From Sipunculus nudus (lineage: Eukaryota > Annelida > Sipuncula > Golfingiida > Sipunculidae), in the NCBI GenBank assembly GCA_026874595.1, contig CM049310.1, forward strand, positions 39,561,558 through 39,625,557: DNA of 64,000 nt. Direction: 5' to 3'. The position numbers and the translations under genes are program-made. The first letter of the stretch is position 1. Each line of letters begins with the position of its first letter. This document shows positions 1-10,259 of the stretch, one piece after another. The notes under the pieces were generated by a model. It saw nothing but the letters and a program-made list of their open reading frames with translations, was not told where the DNA came from and ran no database searches.

Positions 1-1140
1 TCAAAATTCTTCTCTGAAATCATCCATCCAAATGGTTCAATATTTCAAAGAAATGATTCCAGAGACAAGTTCTCTCAAATATGTTCAAATGGTTTTGGTT
101 TGATGAATTTTGGCCGGGTTACGGGAATTAGAAATTATTCATTTGGCAAGTAAGCATACTAACATAACAAACTCAGAAACAATAGGAGCTAGGATCACCA
201 AATTTTGCGCAATTGTTGGTTACGTGAATCATATTTTAAATTGCAGTTTTTGTGGCGCCATCTACATCGACGTGTTTTTTTTACGGTCAGAAACCTTGTA
301 ATTTCAGCCACTTTCAGCTTTAAAATGTTTTATGATGAAACTGTCAAGCTGAATGGTTTACTTTTTCATAAGAATATTCTAGGATAGGATTTCTTTTAAT
401 TGTATAATAATAGGTTGGGTCCATTGATTTTGGTAGATTCACAGAAAGCTTGAGTTGGTCTTGAGGCCATTAGCAAGCCTATTTCAAATTGAGGACCCAA
501 TAGAAATGTTTTCATTCATTTAATTATACTAGCAGATATATATATTTATATACACGATTTTGACACAAATGATGTTAAATGTGTAAGAAACACGTTGCTT
601 TTTATGCTTAATTATGTCAGAAAAAGTCATTATACCCGTTGGATTTTCACAGAGTCAGCACAATAGGTTAGGCCAGTAAACTTCAGGTTATAGCTTAGGC
701 GCAAGCTTTGATCTCTGAGTGCTCTCGCCTTCTGTATTAAACATTGGATTTCTTAAACAACCATTTAATGATTCATCTGGTACCTCATTCTAAACTTAAC
801 TTATACTTATGCATGGAATGGAACAGCAGTCTGAATGATGCATTCAAGTTTGGTTAAACGTATCCTTTTTCACAGTTTATTAGACAGAACGCGGATTAAC
901 AAAAGACTGGTTTATATCTGTACTTGTATAATCATCCTTCCCTAAGAGAGCGCGTGTTTAATTCTTCAAGTCAAGCATGACCACTGCTTGCTTGCGTTTG
1001 GATAGTGTAAGGTTTAAAAACCCCACGTTATTATTGTTCAGCACAGAATCCTGAGATATCTTCCTTAAACTTGATCCTTAGGCTGCGCATACCTGGCGGG
1101 CGGTATGCGAAAAAGATATTTTCGTTGGCAACACGAACGA
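1..1140. other. AT-rich flank, no gene recognised
   Basis: Only short open frames without recognisable motifs are present. I see no RNA gene, tandem array or transposon signature. The 3' flank of gene copy A (minus strand) begins just to the right. Confidence 0.5.
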
Positions 1141-1166
1141 CAGACACAATCTACAGATATATATTA

Positions 1167-1172
1167 TTTATT
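1167..1172 (-). terminator. polyadenylation signal AATAAA, copy A
   Basis: On the minus strand an AATAAA hexamer lies about 145 bases past the end of copy A. Hexamers at similar distances follow other members of the family, so this is probably the old 3' end. Confidence 0.4.
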
Positions 1173-1314
1173 AACGCAAAAGAGAAAATGAAAAATATCA
1201 CAGACATTTATTGCAGTTATGATGTTCAATATGCATGTGTCCAGGTATTGTAAAATAAATATCAAAATGTCACAGATAATAAACACCACGTTTCTGACAT
1301 TCATACATTCACTA

Positions 1315-1882
1315 TTAACACAAGTCCCTTCGGCTCTGGCCCAAGTCCAGATCACATATAATATCCATGCTTATGTCAGGTAAACAGTCTTCCCAGGATC
1401 TGAGCGAAATAATCTCCTCCAAGGACAACGCACTTTTACAGATGGCAGGGTTCGGTTGAGACGAACAGCAAGTTGACGGTGTGATGTCACCATCTACCGG
1501 TAGAGGGCAGCCTCTGTCTGTCGTCTGCTGCGCTTCTGGCGTTGCCATCTTCACAAGAAGATGCTGGTTGTGGCGCCCTCTGTCCTCGCTCCTCTTCAAG
1601 AAGTCCAGGGAATTTACTGTAATCTATGTGATACTCTGATCCGACTTTGATAGAGAGCGGCTGGTCTACTGGCACGTAGGGTTCTGTCGTCTGTCCTGTA
1701 TGTGACGTCATTTCGAGTTTCATCGTGAATTTATAGTGACTGTAATAATGATGGCCCAAGCCGTCTGTAAATTCCGCATGGTTATGTGCAGTGAAACGAC
1801 GCGAGTCACCCTGAAGTAAATAATCCCTTGACAGAGATGTCGTCTGCTGAAATGAATAAGTTGACATGAGTAGAGCTGCCAT
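1315..1882 (-). pseudogene. family copy A, frameshifted (short intronless gene of unknown function)
   Basis: This is one of nine members of the window's own gene family, and I do not recognise the product. Read on the minus strand it starts MAALLMS at 1880-1882, passes a Tyr/His-rich N-terminal part, then the family core VPVDQPLSI and YHIDYSKFPGLLEEERG. One extra base at about 1562 (AAGAAGATGC on the plus strand, where relatives read AAGAAGAGC) then breaks the frame. The rest is recognisable in the next frame from LLVKM to the acidic block LSLEEIISLRSWEDCLPDIS and ends RDLC, one residue longer than most copies. The tail resembles E and I more than D and H. With the frameshift the product would be 131 aa and lack the C-terminal block. 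It is probably a recent pseudogene, although a sequencing error cannot be excluded. Confidence 0.8.
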
Positions 1883-2029
1883 AGGATCACCTGTACCACT
1901 CGATCCTTCAATGAATTGAGTGTGAAACGTAGTTTCGTCGCCTATTGGTAGTTATTTCCACTCTGCAGAATTATCGACGTGTATGTTTCGAGGTTCTGAA
2001 ATCATCTGATGAGGAATTAGGTGGATTAT

Positions 2030-2290
2030 CCTTATATGATGGTAGCCGTCTTGTGCAGTGCTCAGAGTTTGTCACATCCAGCCAATGAGGACGCTTTGTT
2101 TCAAAGAACACTTGACAAACAACAGAGTGTGTTGATCTCTTATTAAATGCTCCTAAAAGAACAAAGAGAGCGGGTGTTCACGTCGCCATCCTGGCGTGAC
2201 CATGGTATGTCCAGTGTGGGAACTGGGGGTTTCTGTCAAGTACCAAACAATATTTGATGTTAATTAATTACGTACCGATGAACTGGTGGC
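2030..2290 (-). promoter_or_regulatory. upstream module of copy A (TATA, CCAAT, conserved blocks)
   Basis: On the minus strand TATAAG lies at 2032-2037, about 150 bases before the ATG. A CCAAT box (2082-2086 as written on the plus strand, so inverted relative to the gene) is about 45 bases further upstream. Beyond it are the blocks shared by the family: the TTTCAAAGAACAC stretch, AACAAAGAGAGCGGG, GGCGTGACCATGG and a degenerate CAAACAATATTTG palindrome near 2244. Conservation across paralogues supports promoter function, but part of it may only reflect recent duplication. Confidence 0.6.
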
Positions 2291-2981
2291 TTGAGAGAAC
2301 TGAACCGTGACCGGAAAACTCTCAAATAATATTCAATAATGCTTACAAACAATACCTTTATCTGTATATACTTCAAAAAGGCATGTTTTAGGATCAGCTC
2401 TTAAATTCATTGTGTCCACGTTTACAGCTGGGTGAGAATTTTTCTGAGTAACACCATTTAATGTAAAATGGCTTTACAGGTTACAACTTGATTGTGTCAT
2501 ATTTTCCATGCCGATTAAGCTTATCAATTATAACTTTTCTGACAATTTCAAGGAATTTTGAACTTCAATTTAAAATGTTTTATCATAAACAAATTTGTAT
2601 CAGGAGCGTTAGGACGGTATTAACGTTCTTGTTAAATACTAGATACCTTTTATATACATATTTCCCTATGATAAACGCATAGAAGTGTGTTTGTGTGCGG
2701 ATGGATTTTTTCCCTTATTTATGAAAAAAGCATATATTTCAGCACTGTGTAAACTGAAAAATGTAAAACCTAACTAATGGTGGGAAATGTCCATCTCTGA
2801 TCCAAATCTGTCCTGTCATTAAAGTTTACTGCAAAATGCATTCTGGCTATTATTTTCATGGTTGAATTATCAATATATATTTCCCTACCTCTTATTGTTT
2901 TTTCCCAATAAAATATGTTTATCATTAGCTAAATATGAGAATTACACCACACTGACTGCTTTCTCTCTGTAGTAGTATCCT

Positions 2982-3240
2982 GATAACTCATTAACTAATC
3001 CCAAAAGAGCAAAGAGAGCGGGGACTCTATTAAGGCGTGACCATGGGTTGTCCAGTGTGAGAACTGGGGTTTCTTGTAAGAACCAAACAATGTGTGATGG
3101 TAATTATTAACATGATCAAAGGAGTTATGGTTTGGCAGAATTGAAGCGTGACCGAGAAGCTGTCTGCCTTTACTTTATGTTGTTTACAAACTACCTTTCG
3201 TCTCAGTTTACTTCAAAGATTAATAAACTAATAAACTTAG
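2982..3240 (-). repeat. solo copy of the family upstream module, no gene attached
   Basis: This stretch repeats the distal part of the upstream module (AGCAAAGAGAGCGGG, GGCGTGACCATGG, AACCAAACAATG, GCGTGACCG and the following TTGTTTACAAACTACC). It has no TATA/CCAAT part and no gene next to it. It lies behind copy A's own module in the same orientation, so it is either a duplicated regulatory segment or the remnant of a lost copy. Confidence 0.6.
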
Positions 3241-3572
3241 GGATCACTACAGAAGGACTGATTCGGTGTTTACAATTACACGTACAGGAAAGCAATGAGT
3301 TAAATTTATCAAATTATCAAAATCAGATTTTATTCATTTTTTCAATGCAGAACTTTTTATTTAACTTTTAGAACTTGTTGTATTTTGCAACAAAGACAAT
3401 AAGTAATGATATTATTTAGTCAAATAATAATGCAATATTAATTTTATTAGACAAGTGGGTTTTAATCTTATGTCAAATCATAATCATAATACAAAAAAAA
3501 TTATTAAGAGACTGAAATTCTCCTCATAATCTAACAATTTATTTTAATTTGGTTCAATGTAATGAGATTATG

Positions 3573-3614
3573 CTCTCTCTCTCTCCCTCTCTCTCTCTTT
3601 ATCTCTCTCTCTCA
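3573..3614. repeat. (CT)n microsatellite
   Basis: This is an interrupted CT dinucleotide run. Nothing else is recognised between 3240 and 4190. Confidence 0.8.
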
Positions 3615-4292
3615 TAAGTAATAGTAACTGAACTCAAGCGGCACTGGACAATAACACAAAATTTTGATGCTTATAATTTGTCTATTTTATGACGTTTTGA
3701 ATATTTAAAAAAAAATTTTTTGGTACCTTGCATATACGCAGATATTATCGTTATGATTATAAGGGTGATATGGTTGCCAGTTCTACCTGGTGGTCGTTGG
3801 GACTTTCCCTTTGGGAAGCAATAATAATTTAGTATTGCGTATGTCTTTGCAGTGTTTTAGCTGAGTTCATAGTGTGCTTTATTGTATACGGCTCAAGAAA
3901 AATTAAAGCACTAAGTTACCGCCAGAAATACAGTTTTACTTATGATAATTATGATCTATTATAGGCCACGTCAGTGTTAACGTTGGTCCGCTGAGGACAA
4001 TGGTGACACCTGGTGGCGCTCTTTGGTGGGGAATCCACCTAAGTTTTGAAGAGTGTGCATGCATATCTCTAAATAAAATGCACCCGTAATGGGAAGTTTA
4101 AATACATGTGAACCAGAATGATAATTTGAATAAGCCAGAACATTAATTTTAAAAATATGTATATTCTAATGTGCATATTCTTAAACAGGCGTTATTTCTA
4201 TGACAGGAGTACTATAATGAGTAGGTCTGCTCGGGTCGGGTATAATCATAAAGTTATACACTCTGGTAGTGACATGGATGGCGAGGTTAATT

Positions 4293-4314
4293 GGGGGGGG
4301 GGGGGGGGGGGGGG
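4293..4314. repeat. 22-base G homopolymer
   Basis: This is an uninterrupted G run on the plus strand. Similar G or C runs occur near 13786, 22368, 26420, 30825, 30966, 48218 and 53943. Confidence 0.9.
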
Positions 4315-4748
4315 AAGGCAACCCACAGAATAATTTTCAGAAACCCCTGTCCCCAACCCCTCCCAGAAAATTATAAATTTCTTCACTCCAACCATATTAA
4401 ATGGAATACATATTTTGCTTAAATAGAGGATTTTATTATACATTAAACACTTTCTTTTTCATTATTTTTTTATTTGATTTAAACCATAAATATTCACCCC
4501 CGTAATCACGTATTCGTTTAACAACGTCATAGGCTAACATTTGTGATTATAAACTGAAAAAAAATAGGCAATAATTTTAGATTTTCCAATAAGAAATGCA
4601 AAATTAAATATTTATTGAGAAGAACACGAATTAATTACAAACTAGACATGTGGAAATTATTTTGAAATCATAAATTTTTTTTTTAGATATTTAATACTTT
4701 AAAAAAATCACTTAAATGTGAGGGGTGCCAATATTATATATAGGCTTA

Positions 4749-4750
<2 letters not shown>

Positions 4751-4810
<60 letters not shown>
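4751..4810. repeat. (TA)n microsatellite
   Basis: This is a run of about 30 alternating TA dinucleotides inside the first copy of the direct repeat pair. Confidence 0.95.
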
Positions 4811-4813
<3 letters not shown>

Positions 4814-5014
4814 AAATGTTCCCTGTATTGTGTGATATATCCACGCTCCGGTCACCGGATGAGGAAATGTTCATCCCAGGTGGCGCCCTTTCGTGGGTGT
4901 TCTCATCACGTGCGCAAATTACAATTTTTTTTTCACTCCAACCATATAATATGAAATACACATTTTGCTAAGACAAAGCAAAGGAAGCTTCTGTCATCCC
5001 ACCAGTCCATCGAC

Positions 5015-5165
5015 AAGTGATTAATTAACATCAAACATTGTTTGGTACTTCCAAGAAACCCTAAGACCACACAAAGGATCAACCATGGTCACGCCTGAAA
5101 GGCGACGACAGTACTCGCTCTCTTTGATCTTCATGGAGCAGTTAAAGTGCTATCAACACCCTTGT
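5015..5165 (+). repeat. solo copy of the family upstream module
   Basis: In plus orientation it contains CAAACATTGTTTGG, CCATGGTCACGCCTGAAAGG, GCGACGACA and CGCTCTCTTTG in the same order as upstream of copies C, D, F, G and H. It has no TATA part and no gene downstream. It lies between the two halves of the direct repeat pair. Confidence 0.65.
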
Positions 5166-6483
5166 TGTATGAAGAAAATATCTAAAAATGGTGCTTCAGT
5201 ACTTTACTATAACAATTAGAAATAAAAAAGCTGCATTGTTAACACAGTTCCAGCAGAGCAAAGGGTATATTACTAGCACTTAAAGGAGGTTATCTGGAGG
5301 GTATTTCTATGATATGGGTGATATAATCAGTAGTTCTGGTCTCGACGGGCATATTTATAAAGTTATACATTCTGATAGTGACATGCATGGTGAGGATCAT
5401 TGTATATGACCACAGATTTTGTTTTGGACAAACCACAGAAAAAATGGACGGAGATCCCAGTCCCCCCTACCCTCCCAGAAAATGATAAATGTCCTCACTC
5501 CAACCATATTAAATGGAATACGTATTTTGCTTAGACAAAGGAAATGTTTATACATTTTTACACTTTCTTTTTCATTATTTGAAACCATTTATATTCACCC
5601 CCTTTTCAGGCATTCTTTTATCAACGTCTCAGGCAAACATTTTTGATTATAAACTGAAGAAAGGCAATTATAAATTTTTCAATATGAAATGCAAATTAAA
5701 ATTGAATGTTTATTGAGGAGAACATAAATTAATTATACACTAAACATGTAATTATTTTGAAATCATAAAAGATATTTTTAGATATAAAATTTTACCCAAA
5801 AAAAAAAAAAATTAAATGTGTGGGGGCGCCATTATCATAGGTGTGGTGATGTTAAAGTACCCTACAGCGTGAAATATATCCGCGCTCCCGTTACCGGATG
5901 AGGAAAGGTTCACCTCCAGGTGGCATTCTATCGTGGGGTCCATGTAACGAGCGCAACATGTAACAAAAATATATGGGCCTGTAAACAAGTATGACTACAT
6001 GAGAAGCATTGAATCTGCTTGGAAACTGCTTTGCTACTCAGTAGGCTCGATCAATGTAGAACAATGCAAGATGTTGTAAAATTATACACACACGAATAGA
6101 GTCCACGGACTATCCATAGAATGTGGTTTTGTCTTACAAAATGTGGGGGTTAAGGTGGATAATTACGAAAATACAAGGAATGGTGCCAGAAGAGGCAGAA
6201 AATGAGAAAAGAAAAAAGATAAACTAAGGACCATCTAAAGAGCATCATTCTTACTGCTCTATATCCTCAGATGACAATGTAAGCAATCTGTCAAATAAAA
6301 AATATATGTATTGTTAAATTTACTAGTAAATTTAAAAATATTATCCAGGTGAGATCACCGTTTTTTCAATTACTTTTATTGAGCGAAACTTAGAATTATG
6401 CTCTTTTGAATTTCGAAGTGAGCCAGGTCGATTGGATTGATAATATTAAATTTGCTTGGATATTTCCATAACCCAAATCATTC

Positions 6484-6485
<2 letters not shown>

Positions 6486-6555
<70 letters not shown>
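6486..6555. repeat. (CT)n(AC)n compound microsatellite downstream of copy B
   Basis: On the gene's strand this reads (GT)n then (GA)n, about 220 bases beyond the stop of copy B. The same compound tract follows copies C and F, and a GA tract follows D, G and H. Confidence 0.95.
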
Positions 6556-6562
<7 letters not shown>

Positions 6563-6631
6563 ACACATACATACCAATAGCTTCAAATCCATCATGCAAA
6601 GAGAGACAAAGTCATACAAATACAATTTGTA

Positions 6632-6637
6632 TTTATT
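6632..6637 (-). terminator. polyadenylation signal AATAAA, copy B
   Basis: AATAAA on the minus strand lies about 140 bases past the end of copy B, between the stop and the (GT)n(GA)n tract. Confidence 0.45.
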
Positions 6638-6774
6638 ATGGCACATCGAGATTTTCATAACATATATTATGTGGTGTATATGACAGATATATACAAACAT
6701 AAAGAATTAACAGATATATATCACAGACAGTATCACAGTGGCACAATCCTTGCTTTTATATTATCAACAGCGAT

Positions 6775-7371
6775 TTACAAATCCCTCCGGTTCTGTCCCA
6801 GGTCCAGGTCACAGATCAAGTCCACACTGATATCAGGCAAACAGTCCTTCCAGGACCTGAGAGAGATAATTTCTTCCAAGGACAACAAACTCTCGTGGCT
6901 GCTCTCATTCTCACTGACCGCAGGATTCAGACGCGACAAACAGCAAGTTGACGGTGTGATGTCACCATCTACCGGTAGAGGGCGGCCTCTGTCTGTCGTC
7001 CACTGCGCCTCTGCCGTTGTCATCTTCACAAGTAGAGCTGGTTGTGGCGCCCTCTGTCCTCGCTCCTCCCCAAGAAGTCCAGGGAATTTACTGTAATCTA
7101 TGTGATACTCTGATCCGACCTGGATAGAGAGCGGCTGGTCTACCGGCACGGAGGGTTCTGCTGTCCGCTCTGCATGTGACGTCATCTTGAGGTTCACCAT
7201 GGGTTCGAATTGGCTGTAACAGTAGTGGTCCATGCCGCCTCCGTAATCTTCATAACTGTATGAGTTGTAACAATGCGAGTCACCTTGAGGAAAGTAATCC
7301 CTAGAGAAAGATGTCATCTGCTGTAATGAATGAATGAGCATGACATGAGTAGGGCTGCCATATTTTCGCAT
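6775..7371 (-). CDS. family copy B, rebuilt N-terminus, LINE in its promoter
   Basis: This is a 198 aa reading frame of the unknown family. From about residue 17 (QQMTSFSRDYF) it matches relatives throughout: Tyr-rich segment, VPVDQPLSIQVGSEYHIDYS, KFPGLLGEERG (Gly where others have Glu), LLVKM, and the acidic end block with SWKDCLPDIS (Lys for Glu). The family ATG with GCAGC still exists at 7359-7361 but is out of frame with the body, so an indel has hit the N-terminus. Translation would have to start at 7371 (MRKYGS) or at an internal Met at 7341. The TATA position has changed to TATTAG, and the LINE at 7564 cuts the promoter. The body is open, but expression is doubtful. Confidence 0.65.
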   Translation of the reverse strand: MRKYGSPTHVMLIHSLQQMTSFSRDYFPQGDSHCYNSYSYEDYGGGMDHYCYSQFEPMVNLKMTSHAERTAEPSVPVDQPLSIQVGSEYHIDYSKFPGLLGEERGQRAPQPALLVKMTTAEAQWTTDRGRPLPVDGDITPSTCCLSRLNPAVSENESSHESLLSLEEIISLRSWKDCLPDISVDLICDLDLGQNRRDL

Positions 7372-7423
7372 TTAACTCTCAATATTCCAATTAAATGACT
7401 GTACAGTGTAGTTCTGTTGGTAG

Positions 7424-8590
7424 TTGCAAGTTATATCCACTCTGCGGAATTTTCGACGCTTATGTATCGAGGCTCTGAGATCATCTGTTGAGGATTCACT
7501 GGGCAGTTTCCTAATATGTTGGCTGCCGTCTTGTGAAGTGCTCAGAGTTTGTCATATACAGCCCCTGATTGCGGATGTCCCCCTCTCATTTGACAATCAA
7601 TCAATTGTTGAACACTTACAGTCAGAATATAAGCTTGAGCTACGTTCTGAAATAAAATATCAATATGAAAGGACAAAAGAAGGACTCCTGACACATTACA
7701 AAAATGGAAACAGATTTGTTTTTGTGAAATCGCCTTTGGCAAACCCACTACCACGAAATGGACAAATTGGACCATTTCAGTGCAGATTTTTTCATAATGA
7801 TCAGTTCAAGGACCTGACCTGTATAGTATGTCACAAAAAAGGTCACAAACCAGGTAGCAAATATTGTGAGCATTACATACCTGATCAATCAATGGAAATT
7901 GTGTCTGGCCATGATGATATTCTCTCCAACTCCTTCCCTTGTTCTTTCGAAATGTACGGGAAAACTTTTAAAAGCGCTGAACATGCGTTTCAGTATAGAT
8001 GCGCATATGAATTGGACCAAGATGCGTTGGCCAATGAAATTGAAAACGCAAAACATGCAGGAGTTGCCAAGAGAATTGGCCAGATCTTGCACTCTGATGA
8101 ATCTGTGGACAGACATGAAATTGAAATTTTGGAAAATATCCTGTTAGAGAAAGCAGAACAGATCCCTGAATTCAAAGAAGCTCTCATGAAATCAGGTACA
8201 GCACCGATCGCCCTCACAGTTCAAGATAAACAGTGGGGAACAGGGCTGTCCAAATTTCTCTCCAGAGTCACCAAGGTGGATGCATGGCCTGGTAGGAACT
8301 TATATGGTGCCACACTTGAGAAAATAAGATCCTTTTATAGTGCGGAAAATCATGACAGAGAAAAAGCAACTAGCAATATAGCCTCAGTACAAGACCAAGA
8401 GTCCAACCAGGGTTTTCAAGGCATGGGAACACCGAAACGAAAACTATCTGAACAGTCACCTAATCAGCAAAAACATACAAGCTTAAGAGTTTCACTGAAA
8501 TCTCGCAGATATGACTTTAGCCCACAATCTGAACAAAGAGGTGTCGTCAAAGATCGTGTTTTTGAAGAAAGTGATGGAGAATATTATTAA
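7424..8590 (+). CDS. LINE ORF1: CCHC zinc knuckle plus NADAR (YbiA-like) domain, chimeric 5' end
   Basis: The open frame is 388 aa. Residues 1-46 are antisense host promoter DNA; LINE sequence starts at about residue 47-48. Residues about 48-105 look like the usual ORF1 N-terminal fold, but I am not certain of this. A zinc knuckle follows: C133-x2-C136-x4-H141-x6-C148. Residues about 165-305 form a NADAR/DUF1768 domain: LSNSFPCSF, then EHAFQY (E186), a helical KHAGVAKRIGQ part, EALMKSGTA, WGTGLS (271-276) and PGRNLYGATLEKIR. NADAR domains act on ADP-ribose-linked or related N-glycosidic substrates; bacterial members reverse guanine ADP-ribosylation. The tail (306-388) is basic and Ser/Gln-rich with a PKRKL patch that could be a nuclear signal. 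The stop is 43 bases before ORF2. The domain is uninterrupted. A role in nucleic acid binding is likely; the enzymatic role inside a LINE is inference. Confidence 0.85.
   Translation: MQVISTLRNFRRLCIEALRSSVEDSLGSFLICWLPSCEVLRVCHIQPLIADVPLSFDNQSIVEHLQSEYKLELRSEIKYQYERTKEGLLTHYKNGNRFVFVKSPLANPLPRNGQIGPFQCRFFHNDQFKDLTCIVCHKKGHKPGSKYCEHYIPDQSMEIVSGHDDILSNSFPCSFEMYGKTFKSAEHAFQYRCAYELDQDALANEIENAKHAGVAKRIGQILHSDESVDRHEIEILENILLEKAEQIPEFKEALMKSGTAPIALTVQDKQWGTGLSKFLSRVTKVDAWPGRNLYGATLEKIRSFYSAENHDREKATSNIASVQDQESNQGFQGMGTPKRKLSEQSPNQQKHTSLRVSLKSRRYDFSPQSEQRGVVKDRVFEESDGEYY
7500..7563 (-). promoter_or_regulatory. proximal promoter remnant of copy B, cut by the LINE
   Basis: Comparison with copies A and H shows the proximal block (AAGTGCTCAGAGTTTGTCATATACAG) continuing up to GCC at 7561-7563. 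There, relatives go on into AATGAGGACGC, the CCAAT box and its flank. Instead, LINE sequence begins. The distal module resumes at about 12557. Confidence 0.8.
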
Positions 8591-8633
8591 CAAAGTAAAA
8601 AAAAAAAAATAAAGGATATAAATACGAAAGACG

Positions 8634-10259
8634 ATGGAAAACCACATGACAGATTTGAATAGACAATTAAATATATGTTCATTAAATATAAGAGGTCTTA
8701 ATAATTATGATAAAAGGAAGAAATTATATACATGGTTAACATATAGAAATGTTCATATTACTTTTTTGCAAGAAACCTATTGCACTATAGTATCATCGAA
8801 TATAATTAATAGTTCATGGAAAGGTAAAATATTTCATAGTCATGCATCGTCACCACATAGCAGAGGTGTTGCAATACTATTATCAGATAAAATAAATATA
8901 AAAATTTTAAACATTCATTGCTGTAAAAATGGTAGAAAAATACTGTTGAATACGGAATACAAAGGTAAAAAATTATGCTTAGTATGTGTTTATGCACCGA
9001 ACAAAGAAGGGGAACGGAAACTTTTCTATAAGGACTTAGAGAAATGGTTAATGGAAAAAAGTGATTCTTTAAGATGTATCATTATGGGAGGTGATTTTAA
9101 TTGTTGTCTGCAAGATGATGATAGGAGCACGATGTCACATATGGAAGACCAAAGTAGAATACTATTGAAAAATATGTTAAATACTTTAAAGCTAACTGAT
9201 ATATGGAGCTGTTATGGCAGGTTAAATAACCGATTTACATGGTCAGAAAGGAATGTAAGCAGTAGACTTGACTATTTCTTTATCTCTAATTCTGAACTAT
9301 GGAACTGCTTAAATTATGACTGTGAATACGTACTGTCAGAGCAAAAAGAACATCGGCTGTCAGATCACAAAGCTATAAAGATATGTCTGGATTTTAAAGT
9401 AAGCATTAGAGGGCCGGGATATTGGAAACTAAACGTCAGCCGATTAAATGATCCAATTTTTATTGGGCTGATGAAAGACTGTATTGCCTCTAGTTACACA
9501 CGTTATAAACACAATTCTGCGAGGCTAGCTTGGGAAATGATAAAAATTAACATAAAAGAAGCAAGTATTAACTACTCTAAATCGAAAAGAAAAGAAAAAA
9601 ATAGTAGATTAGCTATGATAGACAAAAGGATTAAACAAATTTCACAGCTTATTAGTTTAAATTCAATAGCTAAGGATATAGAAAGATTAAAAGAAGAAAA
9701 GCATTTACTTGAAATAGAAAAAAATGAAATATTTGATAATATAACAAAAGGTGCTCAAATACGTAGTAGAGCTAATTGGATTGAACAGGGGGAAAAGAGT
9801 ACGAAATACTTTTTCAAGCTGGAGAATAAAAACCAGTCAGATAACACTATTTATAAAATCAGAGAAAACAATAATATAATAGAAGATGATGAAGGAATAC
9901 TAAATCATATAAATAATTATTACAAAAACTTATATACATCACACAATCCATGTGTGAAAGAGATACAGAAATATTTAAATAATATAAAATCTTTAAATGT
10001 TTTAAGTGATGAAGATAAAGATATATGTGATGCAGAAATGACAATGGATGAAATTAAAATTGCTGTAACTCAAATGAAGAAAAACAAGTCCCCAGGATTA
10101 GATGGCATCCCTATTGAATTCTACGTGACTTTTTGGGATGACCTAAAAGAGTTTCTATATAATGCTTTTATAGAATCGTATCGTCACAATAAATTATGTT
10201 CTACCATGCGTACAGCTGTAATATCAATATTATTTAAGTCAGAAAGGAGACAAATATAA
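8634..10259 (+). pseudogene. LINE ORF2 part 1: AP-like endonuclease and RT N-terminal region
   Basis: This part is 541 aa, starting MENHM. The endonuclease spans about residues 10-255 and keeps every expected motif: SLNIRGLN, FLQETY (E47), VCVYAPN (Y120), GGDFN (D154, N156), RLDYFF (D213) and LSDHKAI (D244, H245). These form the metal-dependent nicking centre used for target-primed reverse transcription. A Lys-rich linker follows, then the start of the reverse transcriptase with KKNKSPGLDGIPIEFY near residue 490. A single-base loss at about 10237-10245 (in the GAAAGGAG stretch) leads to a stop after FKSERRQI, while the YRPISL motif continues in the next frame. Confidence 0.9.

Larger units (their letters stand above)
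4190..5960. repeat. diverged direct repeat pair (about 4190-4960 and 5280-5960)
   Basis: Two segments align in the same order and orientation. Each has a TATTTCTATGA start, a TAAAGTTATACA.TCTG.TAGTGACATG block, an AAATGGAATAC block, a run ending in AAATGTGNGGGG, and a GGATGAGGAAA-GTTCA block followed by a GGTGGC block. The first copy has gained a 22-base G run (4293-4314) and a (TA)n run (4751-4810). I see no coding capacity, and this may be an old dispersed repeat. Confidence 0.6.
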
